Shown here piece by piece: positions 26,517 to 35,065 of a stretch of DNA of 64,000 nt. Made by a program: the position numbers and the translations under genes. How positions within the stretch are numbered: the stretch's first letter is position 1; each line of letters opens with the position of its first letter. Source of the stretch: Halogranum amylolyticum (GTDB taxonomy: Archaea; Halobacteriota; Halobacteria; Halobacteriales; Haloferacaceae); contig NZ_FODV01000005.1 in NCBI RefSeq assembly GCF_900110465.1, positions 124,001-188,000 of the forward strand, given 5' to 3'. The notes under the pieces were generated by a model. That model saw only the letters and a program-made list of their open reading frames with translations. It was not told where the DNA came from and searched no databases.

Positions 26517-28151
26517 TCACCGACGCGTGTAGACGAGTATCTCCCGGTTCCACAGCGCGAGTTCGTACTCGGTCACCCGATAGCCGTCGAGTCGAGCGTC
26601 GAGCGCCGCTCTGAACTTGGGTTCGGCGACGACGACGGGCGGCGTCTCGTCGAGCGCGTCGAGTCGCGTCGCGTTCGAGACGCTCGACGTCTCGGCGTCC
26701 ATCCGCTCGAAGTACCACGGCAGCGGCAGGCGGTTCCCCCACGACTCCGGCACCGGTGGGTAGTCCGCGGACGCGTCGTCGGTGAGGTAGAACCGCTCGC
26801 CGACGTAGACGACGTCGGTCCCGTCGTTGCCCGCGATCGCCGCGGAGGCGTTGGTCGCCATCGCTCCGAGGTCGCCCGCGGGCTGTCCGTACTGCGCCAT
26901 CCGGTTGTCCCGGTCGCTCGGGCCGTAGACGCTCGACGCGGTGACCGCGCCGGCCTGTGCGACGACCGCGAGCAGTAACAGCGCGGCGACGCCCGTTCGG
27001 GAGGCGTTGCGGTGGCCGACGGCCGCCTGCGCGAACCGGACGACCTTCGCCGCGCCGACCCCCGATAGCAGCGTCAGCGGTGCGAGGCTGTGGACGACGA
27101 CCCACGGCGCGGTCAGTTCGGTGATGACCGGGAAGAACAGCAGTGACGCCCCGGTCCAGTAACTCGCGAAGGCGACGACCGGCCGGTTCTGGCCCGCGTA
27201 TCGTTCGACGGCGAACCCGAACAGACCGAGGACGACCATCGGCGCGGCCAGCGTGACCACCAGTTCGAAGTGGGCGACGAGGTACGAGATGAACTCGTGG
27301 CCGTCGCGGTACTCCAGACGGACGCCGACGAACTTCCGGAACGACCCGTAGAACGCCTCCTCCAGGACGGCCGGGAAGGTCGCCGGGTTCCAGAGATCCG
27401 GGCCGGTACCGTCGGCGCTCCGCGGGGCGTAGAAGAACAGCACGACGCCGACGGCGAGGAGGAACGCCCGCGCCAGCGGCGTCGCCCACGCGACGAGCGT
27501 CCGGCCGTAACGCGAGACGCGGTCGAGTGCGGTTCCACCCTCCTCGCGGTAGACGCGGACGTGGTCGAAGACGAGCCAGCCGGCGACGAGCCAGCAGGCG
27601 ACGTAGCCGACGACGAATCCCGAGGTGGTGAGCGCGAGTGCACCGGCGAGCGTCGCCCCGTAGAGGTAGCGCCGACGACCGGTGTCGACGAGGCTCACCA
27701 GACAGCCGAAGGCGACCAGCGAGAAGGCCGCGAGCGGAAGGTCGCCGCGGAGGAACCGCGAGTAGTAGACGAGCGTGGGGCTGAGTGCGAGGACGCCCGC
27801 GAAGAGGACGGTCTCGTCCGCGGCGAGTCGGCGTCGGAAGAGGAGCGCGGCGAGCGGGAGCAGTCCGCCGACGAGCGCGACCACGAGGCGGGCGGAGAAG
27901 TCGGAGGGACCGAGCAGGGCGAAGACGGGTTGATCGACCAGATAGAGGAAGGGACCGCCGGCGACCGGTCGGTACTCGAACGCGCCGGTCTCCGCGAACC
28001 GGAGCGTCCAGTAACCGACCCGTCCCTCGTCCCAGTGGAACGACCGGGCTCCGAGTCCGACGAGGCGAACGGCCAGCGCGAGGAGGGTGAGGGCGACGAC
28101 AGCGAGGGTGACTCGCCCGGCGCGGTCGGCCGAGTCGTCAGCGTGCGACAT
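26517..28151 (-). CDS. Agl23-type membrane protein (TIGR03663 family, GT39-like)
   Basis: A 544-residue polytopic protein with about twelve membrane helices, resembling family 39 glycosyltransferases of the PMT type. Haloarchaeal members are called Agl23, associated with dolichol-linked glycan flipping in protein N-glycosylation. The first luminal loop carries ARSFHWDEGRVGYWTLRF, with the acidic residues typical of lipid-sugar-dependent enzymes. The C-terminal 120 residues form a soluble domain outside the membrane (GNDGTDVVYVGERFYL onward). Start ATG at 28149-28151 (MSHADDSADRAG); an upstream in-frame extension lacks support. No other agl genes are adjacent. Confidence 0.85.
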   Translation of the reverse strand: MSHADDSADRAGRVTLAVVALTLLALAVRLVGLGARSFHWDEGRVGYWTLRFAETGAFEYRPVAGGPFLYLVDQPVFALLGPSDFSARLVVALVGGLLPLAALLFRRRLAADETVLFAGVLALSPTLVYYSRFLRGDLPLAAFSLVAFGCLVSLVDTGRRRYLYGATLAGALALTTSGFVVGYVACWLVAGWLVFDHVRVYREEGGTALDRVSRYGRTLVAWATPLARAFLLAVGVVLFFYAPRSADGTGPDLWNPATFPAVLEEAFYGSFRKFVGVRLEYRDGHEFISYLVAHFELVVTLAAPMVVLGLFGFAVERYAGQNRPVVAFASYWTGASLLFFPVITELTAPWVVVHSLAPLTLLSGVGAAKVVRFAQAAVGHRNASRTGVAALLLLAVVAQAGAVTASSVYGPSDRDNRMAQYGQPAGDLGAMATNASAAIAGNDGTDVVYVGERFYLTDDASADYPPVPESWGNRLPLPWYFERMDAETSSVSNATRLDALDETPPVVVAEPKFRAALDARLDGYRVTEYELALWNREILVYTRR

Positions 28152-28316
28152 GTCCGGCCATCCACCGCCCCGGGGCAGAAAGCTTTCGACTTCGAGGACG
28201 AGAGCGACTCTGGCGCGGCAGTCGCGCCGATCATCCATCTGTCGTCTCGTCGTCGACGACCAGCCAGCGAGACGCAGTTCGCAAGCGTCAACACGCTCGC
28301 ACCCGCCCTCTCCGAT

Positions 28317-28598
28317 ATGACACTGTTGGACTCGTTGCCACCGCGACCGCTCGACGAGGGCGAGGTGACCGCGCTGAACCGCTCGGACGCCGTCGAACTG
28401 GCTATCGCCGTCGACGAAGACGGTCCCACCGACGCGGTGTTGCTCGCGACCGACGCGTGGGTGAAGGCGCTGCTGCTCGGCGACGACGGCTGGACGGTGG
28501 TCGAGACGGTCTCGCTCGACGACGCCGACCGGTACGAGGCGCTACGGACCTGCGAGGAGACGGCTCGCGAGGCGCGCGAGCGAGGCGAGAGCGCGTAA
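28317..28598 (+). CDS. Small conserved acidic protein of unknown function
   Basis: A 93-residue soluble protein, MTLLDSLPPRPLDEGEVTALNRSDAVELAIAVDED. It reads as a beta-alpha-beta sandwich (ELAIAVDED, DAVLLATDAWVKALLLG, WTVVETVSL), then a C-terminal helix (EALRTCEETAREARE). No catalytic motif. ATG at 28317, about 165 nt from the divergent Agl23 gene. Codon use is normal. Function unknown. Confidence 0.68.
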   Translation: MTLLDSLPPRPLDEGEVTALNRSDAVELAIAVDEDGPTDAVLLATDAWVKALLLGDDGWTVVETVSLDDADRYEALRTCEETAREARERGESA

Positions 28599-28689
28599 CC
28601 CGCGTCCCACGTAGTCGAACCCTCGGCCGCCTACTCGATCGCTCCGTCCCACCGGTCGTTTCTACTGTGTTGCGCCCGTACTAGCAGGA

Positions 28690-29175
28690 ATGTACGACGA
28701 GATACTGTTCCCGAGTGACGGCAGCCCCGCAGCGGCGGAGGCGCTCGACCACGCCCTCGCCCTGGCCGAACGGTGTGGTGCTCGACTCCACGCCCTCTAC
28801 GTGGTCAACCAGTCGGCCATCGCCGGACTGCGCAGCGGATCGGAGCTCGTCGCCGCCGCACTCGAACGCGAAGGAACGGAGACAGTCGAACGAATCGAAC
28901 GGGCGGCGACCGACCGCGGCGTCGACGTCGCGACGGCCGTACTCACGGGCACCCCCGTCGAGACGATCCTTGACTACGTCGCGGACGAGGGGATCGAACT
29001 GGTCGTGATGGGGACCCACGGGCGGACCGGCGTCGACCGCTACCTGTTGGGGAGCGTCACCGAGCGCGTCGTCCGCGGGTCCGACGTGTCGGTGCTGGTG
29101 GTACGCGAGTCGGACGATGCGGCGGAGGCAGACGTAGAGACGGAGACGACATCCTCGGAGACGGCGGACGTCTGA
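28690..29175 (+). CDS. Universal stress protein (UspA family)
   Basis: A 161-residue single-domain UspA. It starts MYDEILFPSDGSPAAAEALDHAL and has the ATP-binding loop GTHGRTGVDRYLLGSVTERVV (G-x2-G-x9-G-S/T) at about residues 104-124, then VSVLVVRES. The acidic tail of about 20 residues (AEADVETETTSSETADV) is a halophilic extension. These proteins bind ATP and respond to stress; the precise role is unknown. ATG at 28690. It is monocistronic and converges on the PRC-barrel gene. Confidence 0.93.
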   Translation: MYDEILFPSDGSPAAAEALDHALALAERCGARLHALYVVNQSAIAGLRSGSELVAAALEREGTETVERIERAATDRGVDVATAVLTGTPVETILDYVADEGIELVVMGTHGRTGVDRYLLGSVTERVVRGSDVSVLVVRESDDAAEADVETETTSSETADV

Positions 29176-29276
29176 CTCGCGGGCGAGACGGGCGATCCGC
29201 TCGACGGGCGGTTATCGGGGAAAAAACGGACGTCGGTGTCCGGAACGCGAGTCGCGACTCCCGGGAGTCGTGTCGC

Positions 29277-29522
29277 TCACATCTGACGGAGTCGGATCTC
29301 GTCGTCGGTGATCGCATCGATCTCCGACTTCTGGAGCGGGTAGGCGTCCTCGTCGGTGTGCTCCCAGCCCAGTTTGGCCATCAGTTTGTCTTTCAGACCG
29401 GGCTCTGCGTCGACGTAGGCCGTCCCGTGTCGTACCTCTGTCACCATCCCGACGGCTTCCCCGTCGGCGTCGACTACTTTCTTTCCGACCTCGTCGTCTG
29501 TGATATCGAACGTTTGTACCAT
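29277..29522 (-). CDS. PRC-barrel domain protein
   Basis: An 81-residue protein matching the PRC-barrel fold: ITDDEVGKKVVDADGEAVGMVTEVRHGTAYVD is the canonical strand-turn-strand opening. The C-terminus (DAYPLQKSEIDAITDDEIRL) follows the same pattern as haloarchaeal homologues. Such domains bind RNA or protein partners. ATG at 29520-29522. It converges with the UspA gene and is divergent from the large sensor gene across a 575-nt gap. Confidence 0.85.
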   Translation of the reverse strand: MVQTFDITDDEVGKKVVDADGEAVGMVTEVRHGTAYVDAEPGLKDKLMAKLGWEHTDEDAYPLQKSEIDAITDDEIRLRQM

Positions 29523-29852
29523 CGTCTTTCACCTATCTGCGAGTGACGCCTCTCGTCGCGACGTGTCGTCGCTCGGAGGGTCGTCGCCCGACACCAGAGA
29601 GACGACCGCTCGGCTATTGAACGCTGTTACGGATTCCGCGGAGTGTTCTGTCTGACCCACCGAGGCGACGGGCGGTAGAAAGGGGTCGTCGTCGATTTTT
29701 GCGGGAGCGAACTACTGACTCCCACGAGGATCCCCAATAGCGAGTAACGGAAGTCTTCGTACTCTATGACGTCACAAGAGTCTTACCTGCCGAGATCGGC
29801 GTGCTGAATAGAGAGCGTAAGTCGGTCACAGACCATCCTGTGTCGATAGTAA

Positions 29853-29924
29853 CGAGTGCAAGCCATCACACACCTGACCGGCCGCTGTCGTGCGGTCGGG
29901 GGTGTAGATAGTTGCACGAGCTAC
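29853..29924. repeat. 72-nt structured intergenic element, copy A
   Basis: The element is bounded by CGAGTGCAAGCCATCAC and AGTTGCACGAGCTAC. Its centre folds as a hairpin, 29868-29880 with 29893-29905 (12 pairs of 13, one A-G mismatch). Outside it, GTGCAA (29856-29861) pairs with TTGCAC (29912-29917). Copy B at 55831-55902 has the same length and register. The strand of function is unknown. Confidence 0.8.
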
Positions 29925-29929
29925 AGTAA

Positions 29930-29959
29930 CGAGTGTAAGTCATCACTCACCCGAGCTAC
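29930..29959. repeat. Shortened copy of the structured element
   Basis: CGAGTGTAAGTCATCACTCAC joined directly to CCGAGCTAC keeps both ends of the 72-nt element but lacks most of the central hairpin. It follows copy A after only 5 nt, so the pair looks like a tandem duplication with an internal deletion. Confidence 0.65.
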
Positions 29960-30087
29960 TATACTATAGAAGAATCGGATTGGTAGCTACAGAGGCTGCG
30001 TTCAGCAAGCGGAACTGCAGAGAAGAGAGAGAGAGGTGGTACGGTTGCCGGAGGATGCAACTGACCTATCCGTGCTTTCATCCCTGC

Positions 30088-30092
30088 GGAGG
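30088..30092 (+). promoter_or_regulatory. Shine-Dalgarno sequence GGAGG deciding a GTG start
   Basis: GGAGG lies 5 nt before GTG 30098 and 14 nt before ATG 30107, favouring the GTG. Most genes here are leaderless, so a clear ribosome-binding site with a leader is uncommon in the window. Confidence 0.5.
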
Positions 30093-30097
30093 TAGTT

Positions 30098-32638
30098 GTG
30101 ATAGTAATGGTCTCGGACGTGTTAACGGATGGCTTACGAGACACTCTCACGGTCTTTGAGGAATCTGCTGATCTGGGCGAACCGCTGACCGCGACCGAAG
30201 TAGCCGAGCGCCTTGATGTCTCGCAGCGACGTGGTGCCGCCCGACTGGACGAGCTGGTCGATCAGGGATTCCTGAGGACCAAGACGGTCGGAACAGAAGA
30301 ACAGGTCTGGTGGCGGCCCCCCAAGCGGGCCGCCGAGACTGAGCGGTCGTTCTCGACACTCGTTGAGAACGTGCCGGGGATGATCTATCGGTGCCGGAAC
30401 GAGACAGGGTGGCCGATGGAGTTCGTCAGCGACGGCTGTCGCCAGTTGACGGGATACGACCCAGAGGCGCTGGAGACCGGCCGAATCAGCTTTGGCGACG
30501 ACATCGTCCACCCAGACGATGTTGATCACGTCTGGCACACCGTTCAAGAGGACCTCGCACACGACGGGCAGTTTACGGTTCAGTACCGCATCCGGACAGC
30601 CGACGACGAAACTCATTGGGTATGGGAGCGTGGCCGCGCCGTCGGGGATGGATCTGAGGAGCCACCGATACTCGAGGGACTGATAACCGACATCACTGAA
30701 CTGAAAACGCAGGCCCAACACCTCAAACACGAGATCGACGACGTATTCGAGCGGGTGGACGACGCGTTCTACGCGCTCGACACCGACTTCCGGTTTACGT
30801 ACGTCAACGAGCAGGCCGAAGAATTACTCCAGCACACCGAAGAAGAACTGCTGGGTGAAAGTGTCTGGGAGGAGTTCCCGTCGGCCACCGAGACGCCCGC
30901 CTGGGAGAGCCTCCACGAAGCCCTGAAGACCAACGAACCGACCAACTATGAGATCTACTTCGAACCCCTGGCGTTCTGGGTCGAGGCCAACGTCTATCCC
31001 TCCGAGACGGGGCTGTCGGTGTACTTCCGGGACATCACCGAGCGCAAGGAACGCGAACGGGAACTCGAACGCTACGAGACATTGTTCGAGGAATCGACCG
31101 ACGTCAATGCGGTGCTGGACCCTGACGGGACGATCCAGTATATTACGCCCTCGGTCGGATACGTCCTCGATTACGATCCCGAAGAGTTGGTTGGTGATAA
31201 CGTCTTCGAGTACATCCACCCCGAGGATCGCAAGACGATGCGGGAGCGGGTCGCCGAGACCGTCGACGAGGGCGAGAACCGCCCGATTGCGGAGTTCCGG
31301 CTCCGCCACGCCGACGGCTCCTGGCGCTGGCTGGAGGCCCGCGGGCGCAACCTGCTCGACGACCCCCAAATCGAGGGAATCGTCGCCTACACCCACGACG
31401 TCACCGAGCGGGTCGAGCGCAAGCGGGAACTCAAGCGTCAGCGTGAACAGCTCGCCGCGCTCAACGATTTCAACAAGGTCGTTCGGAAGATCGCAGACGC
31501 GGTCATCGAGGAATCCACTCGTGAGGAAATCGAGCAGGCGGCCTGCCAGCAGCTCGTCGCGTCAGACTCCTACAAGTTCGCGTGGATCGCCGCGGTCGAT
31601 CCGACCACAGAGCAGGTAACCCCGCGCGTGGAAGCCGGAGTCGAGGGCTATCTGGATGACGTCGAACTCTCGTCGGCCCTCCACGAGCCGATCGGCCAGG
31701 CGTTCCGGACCGGCGAACTCCAGGTCTCCGGTGACGTCTTCGCCGACCCGGACTTCGAGCCCTGGCGAGACGCTGCCGAGACGTACGGGTTCCGTTCGTT
31801 CGCCGCGATTCCGATCGTCCACAAGGACACCCTCTACGGAGTGCTCGGCGTCTACTCCGAGCGGGTCGGCGCCTTCGCCGAAGACGAACGCAGTATCGTC
31901 GGACAGCTCGGCGAGGTCGTCGGCCACGCCATCAACGCCTACGAGCGCAGGCAGGCGCTGATGAGCGATGAAGCCGTCGAACTGGAGTTCCTGGCACACG
32001 ACGTCCTCGACGACTTCGGTGTCTCCGCCCCAGAGGAGAGCCGGATCACCTTCGACCAGGCCGTTCCTCTCGGCGACGATGAGTTCCTCATGTACGGCAC
32101 GACCACCGGGGACGCCTTCGAGGCGCTGGAGGCACTCGCCGACCAACTCCCCCACTTCGCAGAACTCACCGTGGTGACCGAGACGTCCGACGAGATTCGC
32201 TACAAGCTACGGCTCGTCGAGCCTCCGGTTCTCTCGACCGTTGCGGCGCATGGCGGCCGCATCCAGACGGCGACAATCGAGGACGGTGACTTCCGGCTGA
32301 TCGTCGAAGTGCCTCTAGGCATGGATGTCCGACAGATGACTGACATCGTCCGAGACACGTACCTTGCCCCCGAGCTGCTCGCTCAACGACAGGTCCCCCA
32401 GCGCGACCAGACGACTGAACGTATCCATCAAGTCTTCACTGACGACCTCACCGACCGCCAGCGGACCGCTCTCGAGGTTGCTTATTATGCGGGCTTTTTC
32501 GAATGGCCCCGCACGAGTACTGGGGAGGAGATCGCCGAGTCGATGAACATCGCACCCGCCACCTTCCACCAGCATCTTCGGGCGGGAGAGAATAAGCTCC
32601 TCAGCGCGCTAGTCGCCGAGGAACCAGCGCTGAGGTGA
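30098..32638 (+). CDS. Multi-domain PAS/GAF sensor with bacterio-opsin-activator HTH output
   Basis: An 846-residue soluble regulator. The N-terminal 65 residues form a winged-helix module (LTATEVAERLDVSQRRGAARLDELVDQGFLRTK). Three PAS domains follow at about 88-200, 210-320 and 325-440 (FVSDGCRQLTGYDPEAL; FTYVNEQAEELLQHTEEELLG; IQYITPSVGYVLDYDPEEL). A GAF domain lies at about 455-620. A Bat-type domain then leads to the C-terminal HTH-10 (LTDRQRTALEVAYYAGFFEWPR... EEIAESMNIAPATFHQHLRAGENKLL). There is no kinase domain, so sensed signals act directly on DNA binding. The GTG at 30098 has GGAGG at 30088-30092 with 5-nt spacing, so I prefer it to ATG 30107. Confidence 0.9.
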   Translation: MIVMVSDVLTDGLRDTLTVFEESADLGEPLTATEVAERLDVSQRRGAARLDELVDQGFLRTKTVGTEEQVWWRPPKRAAETERSFSTLVENVPGMIYRCRNETGWPMEFVSDGCRQLTGYDPEALETGRISFGDDIVHPDDVDHVWHTVQEDLAHDGQFTVQYRIRTADDETHWVWERGRAVGDGSEEPPILEGLITDITELKTQAQHLKHEIDDVFERVDDAFYALDTDFRFTYVNEQAEELLQHTEEELLGESVWEEFPSATETPAWESLHEALKTNEPTNYEIYFEPLAFWVEANVYPSETGLSVYFRDITERKERERELERYETLFEESTDVNAVLDPDGTIQYITPSVGYVLDYDPEELVGDNVFEYIHPEDRKTMRERVAETVDEGENRPIAEFRLRHADGSWRWLEARGRNLLDDPQIEGIVAYTHDVTERVERKRELKRQREQLAALNDFNKVVRKIADAVIEESTREEIEQAACQQLVASDSYKFAWIAAVDPTTEQVTPRVEAGVEGYLDDVELSSALHEPIGQAFRTGELQVSGDVFADPDFEPWRDAAETYGFRSFAAIPIVHKDTLYGVLGVYSERVGAFAEDERSIVGQLGEVVGHAINAYERRQALMSDEAVELEFLAHDVLDDFGVSAPEESRITFDQAVPLGDDEFLMYGTTTGDAFEALEALADQLPHFAELTVVTETSDEIRYKLRLVEPPVLSTVAAHGGRIQTATIEDGDFRLIVEVPLGMDVRQMTDIVRDTYLAPELLAQRQVPQRDQTTERIHQVFTDDLTDRQRTALEVAYYAGFFEWPRTSTGEEIAESMNIAPATFHQHLRAGENKLLSALVAEEPALR

Positions 32639-32878
32639 ATCGAGTCCGCATCCTCTCTTACACACTCACCTCCCGCGTCAGGGCGAATCGATTTGCAGTG
32701 GCAACGTGATGACTACACCTTCTCTCTTCGGCACGCCCATTCTGACAACTCACCGGGTGTAAACGGAGTGACTGTCTATATACTTTTGTTAACTCCAGTA
32801 CGAGTATCGAGAACGACGGCGACGCGGAACCCGGCCGGGTCCACAACCCACTTGACCTCCCCCCGAGAGATGTGACCG

Positions 32879-33592
32879 ATGACACGCGTCACCGTCTGGA
32901 ACGAGTACCGACACGAGAAACACAGCGACGAGGTCGCCGAGGTGTACCCCGACGGTATCCACACGGCCATCGCGGACGGACTGGAGGAACACGGCTTCGA
33001 CACCCACACCGCGACGCTCGACGACCCCGAACACGGGCTGACGGAGGGCGTCCTCGACGACACCGACGTGCTGACGTGGTGGGGGCACCGCGCCCACGAC
33101 GAGGTGGCGGATCACATCGTCGAGCGCGTCCACGAACGCGTCCTCGACGGGATGGGGCTACTCGTACTCCACTCGGGGCACTACTCGAAGATCTTCAAGA
33201 AACTGATGGGGACGACCTGTTCGCTGAAGTGGCGCGAGGCGGGCGAGAAGGAGCGGCTGTGGGTCGTCGAACCGAGCCACCCCATCGCCGACGGGCTCGA
33301 CGAGTACGTCGAGATGCCGGAGGCGGAGATGTACGGCGAACGCTTCGACGTCCCCGCGCCGGAGACGCTCGTGTTCAACTCGTGGTTCGAGGGTGGCGAG
33401 GTGTTCCGCTCGGGCTGCTGCTACACCCGCGGGTCTGGACGGGTCTTCTACTTCCGACCGGGCCACGAGACGTACCCCATCTACTACCGCGACGAGATCA
33501 AACAGGTGCTCGCGAATGCCGCCGAGTGGGCCGCGCCAGGCGACGGGCCGACGCCGTCGTTCGACAACGCCGAACCGCTCGAGGAACTGTAG
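32879..33592 (+). CDS. ThuA-domain protein (trehalose-utilisation type)
   Basis: A 237-residue ThuA-like protein with a class I glutamine-amidotransferase-like fold. It opens [28 protein letters not shown], includes [15 protein letters not shown] and [18 protein letters not shown], and ends with [15 protein letters not shown]. These blocks match bacterial ThuA, linked to disaccharide use or 3-keto-sugar metabolism. The reaction is not established. The conserved His residues (WWGHRAH, LHSGH, PGHE) suggest a metal or sugar site. ATG at 32879. It abuts the convergent nucleoside hydrolase gene with no gap. An oxidoreductase partner is not adjacent. Confidence 0.88.
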   Translation: MTRVTVWNEYRHEKHSDEVAEVYPDGIHTAIADGLEEHGFDTHTATLDDPEHGLTEGVLDDTDVLTWWGHRAHDEVADHIVERVHERVLDGMGLLVLHSGHYSKIFKKLMGTTCSLKWREAGEKERLWVVEPSHPIADGLDEYVEMPEAEMYGERFDVPAPETLVFNSWFEGGEVFRSGCCYTRGSGRVFYFRPGHETYPIYYRDEIKQVLANAAEWAAPGDGPTPSFDNAEPLEEL

Positions 33593-34558
33593 CTACAGCA
33601 CCGACTCGGGCGTCTCGCCCTTCAGCATCGCTATCGACATCTCCGTGAACAGTTCTGTATCGATCGACTCGACGACGTGGGTGTTCGGTTCCTCGCCGAG
33701 CATCCCGTTCTCGTCGACAAGGCTGTAGCCGCGGGTCATCCCCTCGCGTTCGTCGACGTCGACGTAGTAGTGACCGACCTCGCCGCGCAGTTCCGGCGCG
33801 AGCATGAGCGCCGCCGCCAGCGAGTCCGGTTGGGTGACCGCGTCGACACCCTGTTTCTCGCGAGTGTACTCCCGGACGTGGGTCGTGATCTCGCGGTAGA
33901 ACTCGGCGTAGGGGGTGTCGATGGCCTCGATACGCTCCAGGACGTCCGGACCGAACGTCCCCTCCTCCATGCAGAGTCCCCAGTCGACCAGCGTGACGTC
34001 GAGTTCGTCGACGACGACCTTCGCCGCGTCGGGGTCGACCCAGAAGTTGTACTCCGCGCTCGGGGTGTCGTTTCCGAGGGTGTTGACGGCGCCGCCCATC
34101 ACCCACACCTCGTCGAGCAGGTCGTTCAACTCGGGTTCCCGCCGGCAGGCGAGCGCGACGTTGGTCAGCGGCCCGATACAGAGTAAGGTGAGTTCTCCGG
34201 AGTGCTCGCGTGCCTGTTCGACGATGACGTCCGGTCCGTAGCCGTCCGCCGAGGGGACGTCGGTGTCGGGAAAGAGGTCGCCGCCGAGTCCGCCCTCTCC
34301 GTGGACGTGGTCGGCGAACTCGTGGTCTTTCACGAGCGGCCCCCGTGCGCCCTCGTAGACGGGGACCTCGTCGGCGGCGTCGGCGAGTTCGAGCGTGTAC
34401 TTCGCGTTCTCGACTTCGTACTCGAACTCGACGTTCCCCCCGACGATCGTCACCGCCTCGACCGAGACGCGGTCAGAGGTGAGAGACATCAGGAGTGCCT
34501 GGGTGTCGTCGCCGGCGGTGTCGGTGTCGACGACGACGCGGCGTGACTCGTCGCTCAT
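33593..34558 (-). CDS. Inosine-uridine-preferring nucleoside hydrolase family protein
   Basis: A 321-residue nucleoside hydrolase that splits nucleosides into base and ribose. The Ca-binding signature is VVVDTDTAGDDTQALLMSL (Asp11, 13, 17, 18). Other family blocks are LTLLCIGPLTNVALACRREP and VWVMGGAVNTLGNDTPSAEYNFWVDPDAAKVV, with the Asn/Glu/Asn/Asp ribose site. The C-terminal Asp/His site is less clear. Length is normal. ATG at 34556-34558. It is probably part of nucleoside salvage; the base preference cannot be read from sequence. Confidence 0.92.
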   Translation of the reverse strand: MSDESRRVVVDTDTAGDDTQALLMSLTSDRVSVEAVTIVGGNVEFEYEVENAKYTLELADAADEVPVYEGARGPLVKDHEFADHVHGEGGLGGDLFPDTDVPSADGYGPDVIVEQAREHSGELTLLCIGPLTNVALACRREPELNDLLDEVWVMGGAVNTLGNDTPSAEYNFWVDPDAAKVVVDELDVTLVDWGLCMEEGTFGPDVLERIEAIDTPYAEFYREITTHVREYTREKQGVDAVTQPDSLAAALMLAPELRGEVGHYYVDVDEREGMTRGYSLVDENGMLGEEPNTHVVESIDTELFTEMSIAMLKGETPESVL

Positions 34559-34610
34559 AGGGGTTGAGTCTCGGCGGGGGCTGAAGTGGGTTACGCCCTA
34601 CAACCCCCCT

Positions 34611-34687
34611 TCACCGTCCGCTGAGGACGTTCGCGGTTCCCGTCTGCCGAGAACGTTCGCCGACTCACCGTCCGCTGAGGACGTTCG
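34611..34687. repeat. Direct repeats at the 3' end of the zinc-ribbon gene
   Basis: A 23-bp sequence starting TCACCGTCCGCTGAGGACG occurs at 34611-34633 and at 34665-34687. A diverged version (GCCGAGAACGTTCGCCGAC, about 34646-34664) lies between them. The second copy contains the last codons and stop of the zinc-ribbon gene, so the array looks like repeated duplication of that gene's 3' end. Confidence 0.75.
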
Positions 34688-34826
34688 TCGACCCACACTC
34701 CGGACAACGTGTCATTCGACCCAGCGGCGGAGACTCGACGTGGTCCCACTCGGTGCCGCCCGCCGGTGCTGTGAAGCCGCATTTGAGACACTTCGACAGG
34801 TTCGGAGCAGTTGCTTTGGTCGCCAT
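34665..34826 (-). CDS. Zinc-ribbon miniprotein
   Basis: A 53-residue protein with two Cys pairs, CLKCG (about residues 13-17) and CPECG (about 42-46), separated by 24 residues. This is the form of a rubredoxin-like zinc ribbon found in many small haloarchaeal proteins. I prefer the ATG at 34824-34826 (MATKATAPNLSK). The alternative ATG at 34851-34853 would add nine residues, MNDCDNCYH, encoded by unusually AT-rich DNA that is itself a perfect palindrome and more likely a promoter element. The 3' end is duplicated downstream. Probable role: nucleic-acid or protein binding. Confidence 0.78.
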   Translation of the reverse strand: MATKATAPNLSKCLKCGFTAPAGGTEWDHVESPPLGRMTRCPECGSTNVLSGR

Positions 34827-34844
34827 GTGATAACAATTATCACA
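34826..34844. promoter_or_regulatory. Perfect 19-bp palindrome TGTGATAACAATTATCACA at the zinc-ribbon gene start
   Basis: Arms TGTGATAA and TTATCACA flank a CAA centre. The palindrome overlaps the start codon of the preferred reading. Such an AT-rich perfect palindrome in GC-rich DNA suggests an operator. If the longer start is used it would instead encode residues CDNCYH. Confidence 0.55.
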
Positions 34845-34951
34845 ATCGTTCATAGAAGTTTCGTCGGGCGCGGTCGGCGTGCCCCGACGAACACACCGGC
34901 TACACGAACGCTGACCGCACGAACTAAGCGACTCCCGCACTTGGCACGAGT

Positions 34952-35065
34952 ATGGCCCAACCGACCGCCGGTCAACGCCGACTGCTGTACGGTCTCTTCG
35001 CCGTCGCCATCCTCGTCGCGATTCTCGGTATCGTCGTCGTCTGGTTCCTCTCGGGCGGCGCGTAA
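34952..35065 (+). CDS. 37-residue single-helix membrane protein
   Basis: ATG at 34952 opens MAQPTAGQRRLLYGLFAVAI and ends ...VVWFLSGGA at a TAA (35063-35065). One membrane helix spans about residues 11-33, with Arg pairs before it and SGGA after. Leaderless start. The stop codon sits exactly at the tip of the insertion-element remnant (GTAAGTTACCC), so the present C-terminus may have been set by the insertion. Too short for routine gene callers, but the start, helix and codon use look genuine. Confidence 0.6.
   Translation: MAQPTAGQRRLLYGLFAVAILVAILGIVVVWFLSGGA

Larger units (their letters stand above)
29523..30097. other. Long intergenic region without a protein gene, holding structured repeat copies
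   Basis: This 575-nt stretch between two divergent genes has no credible reading frame. It is less GC-rich than the rest of the window. Its main content is the 72-nt hairpin element at 29853-29924 and a shortened copy at 29930-29959. Upstream, GCTGAATAGAGAGCGTAAGTC (about 29803-29823) may be a decayed further copy or an insertion-element end, but I cannot show it. Confidence 0.6.

Noticed and set aside
29523..30097. CRISPR array suspected because of repeats in this gap
   Set aside because: Only one full and one shortened copy, no regular spacers and no cas genes in the window.
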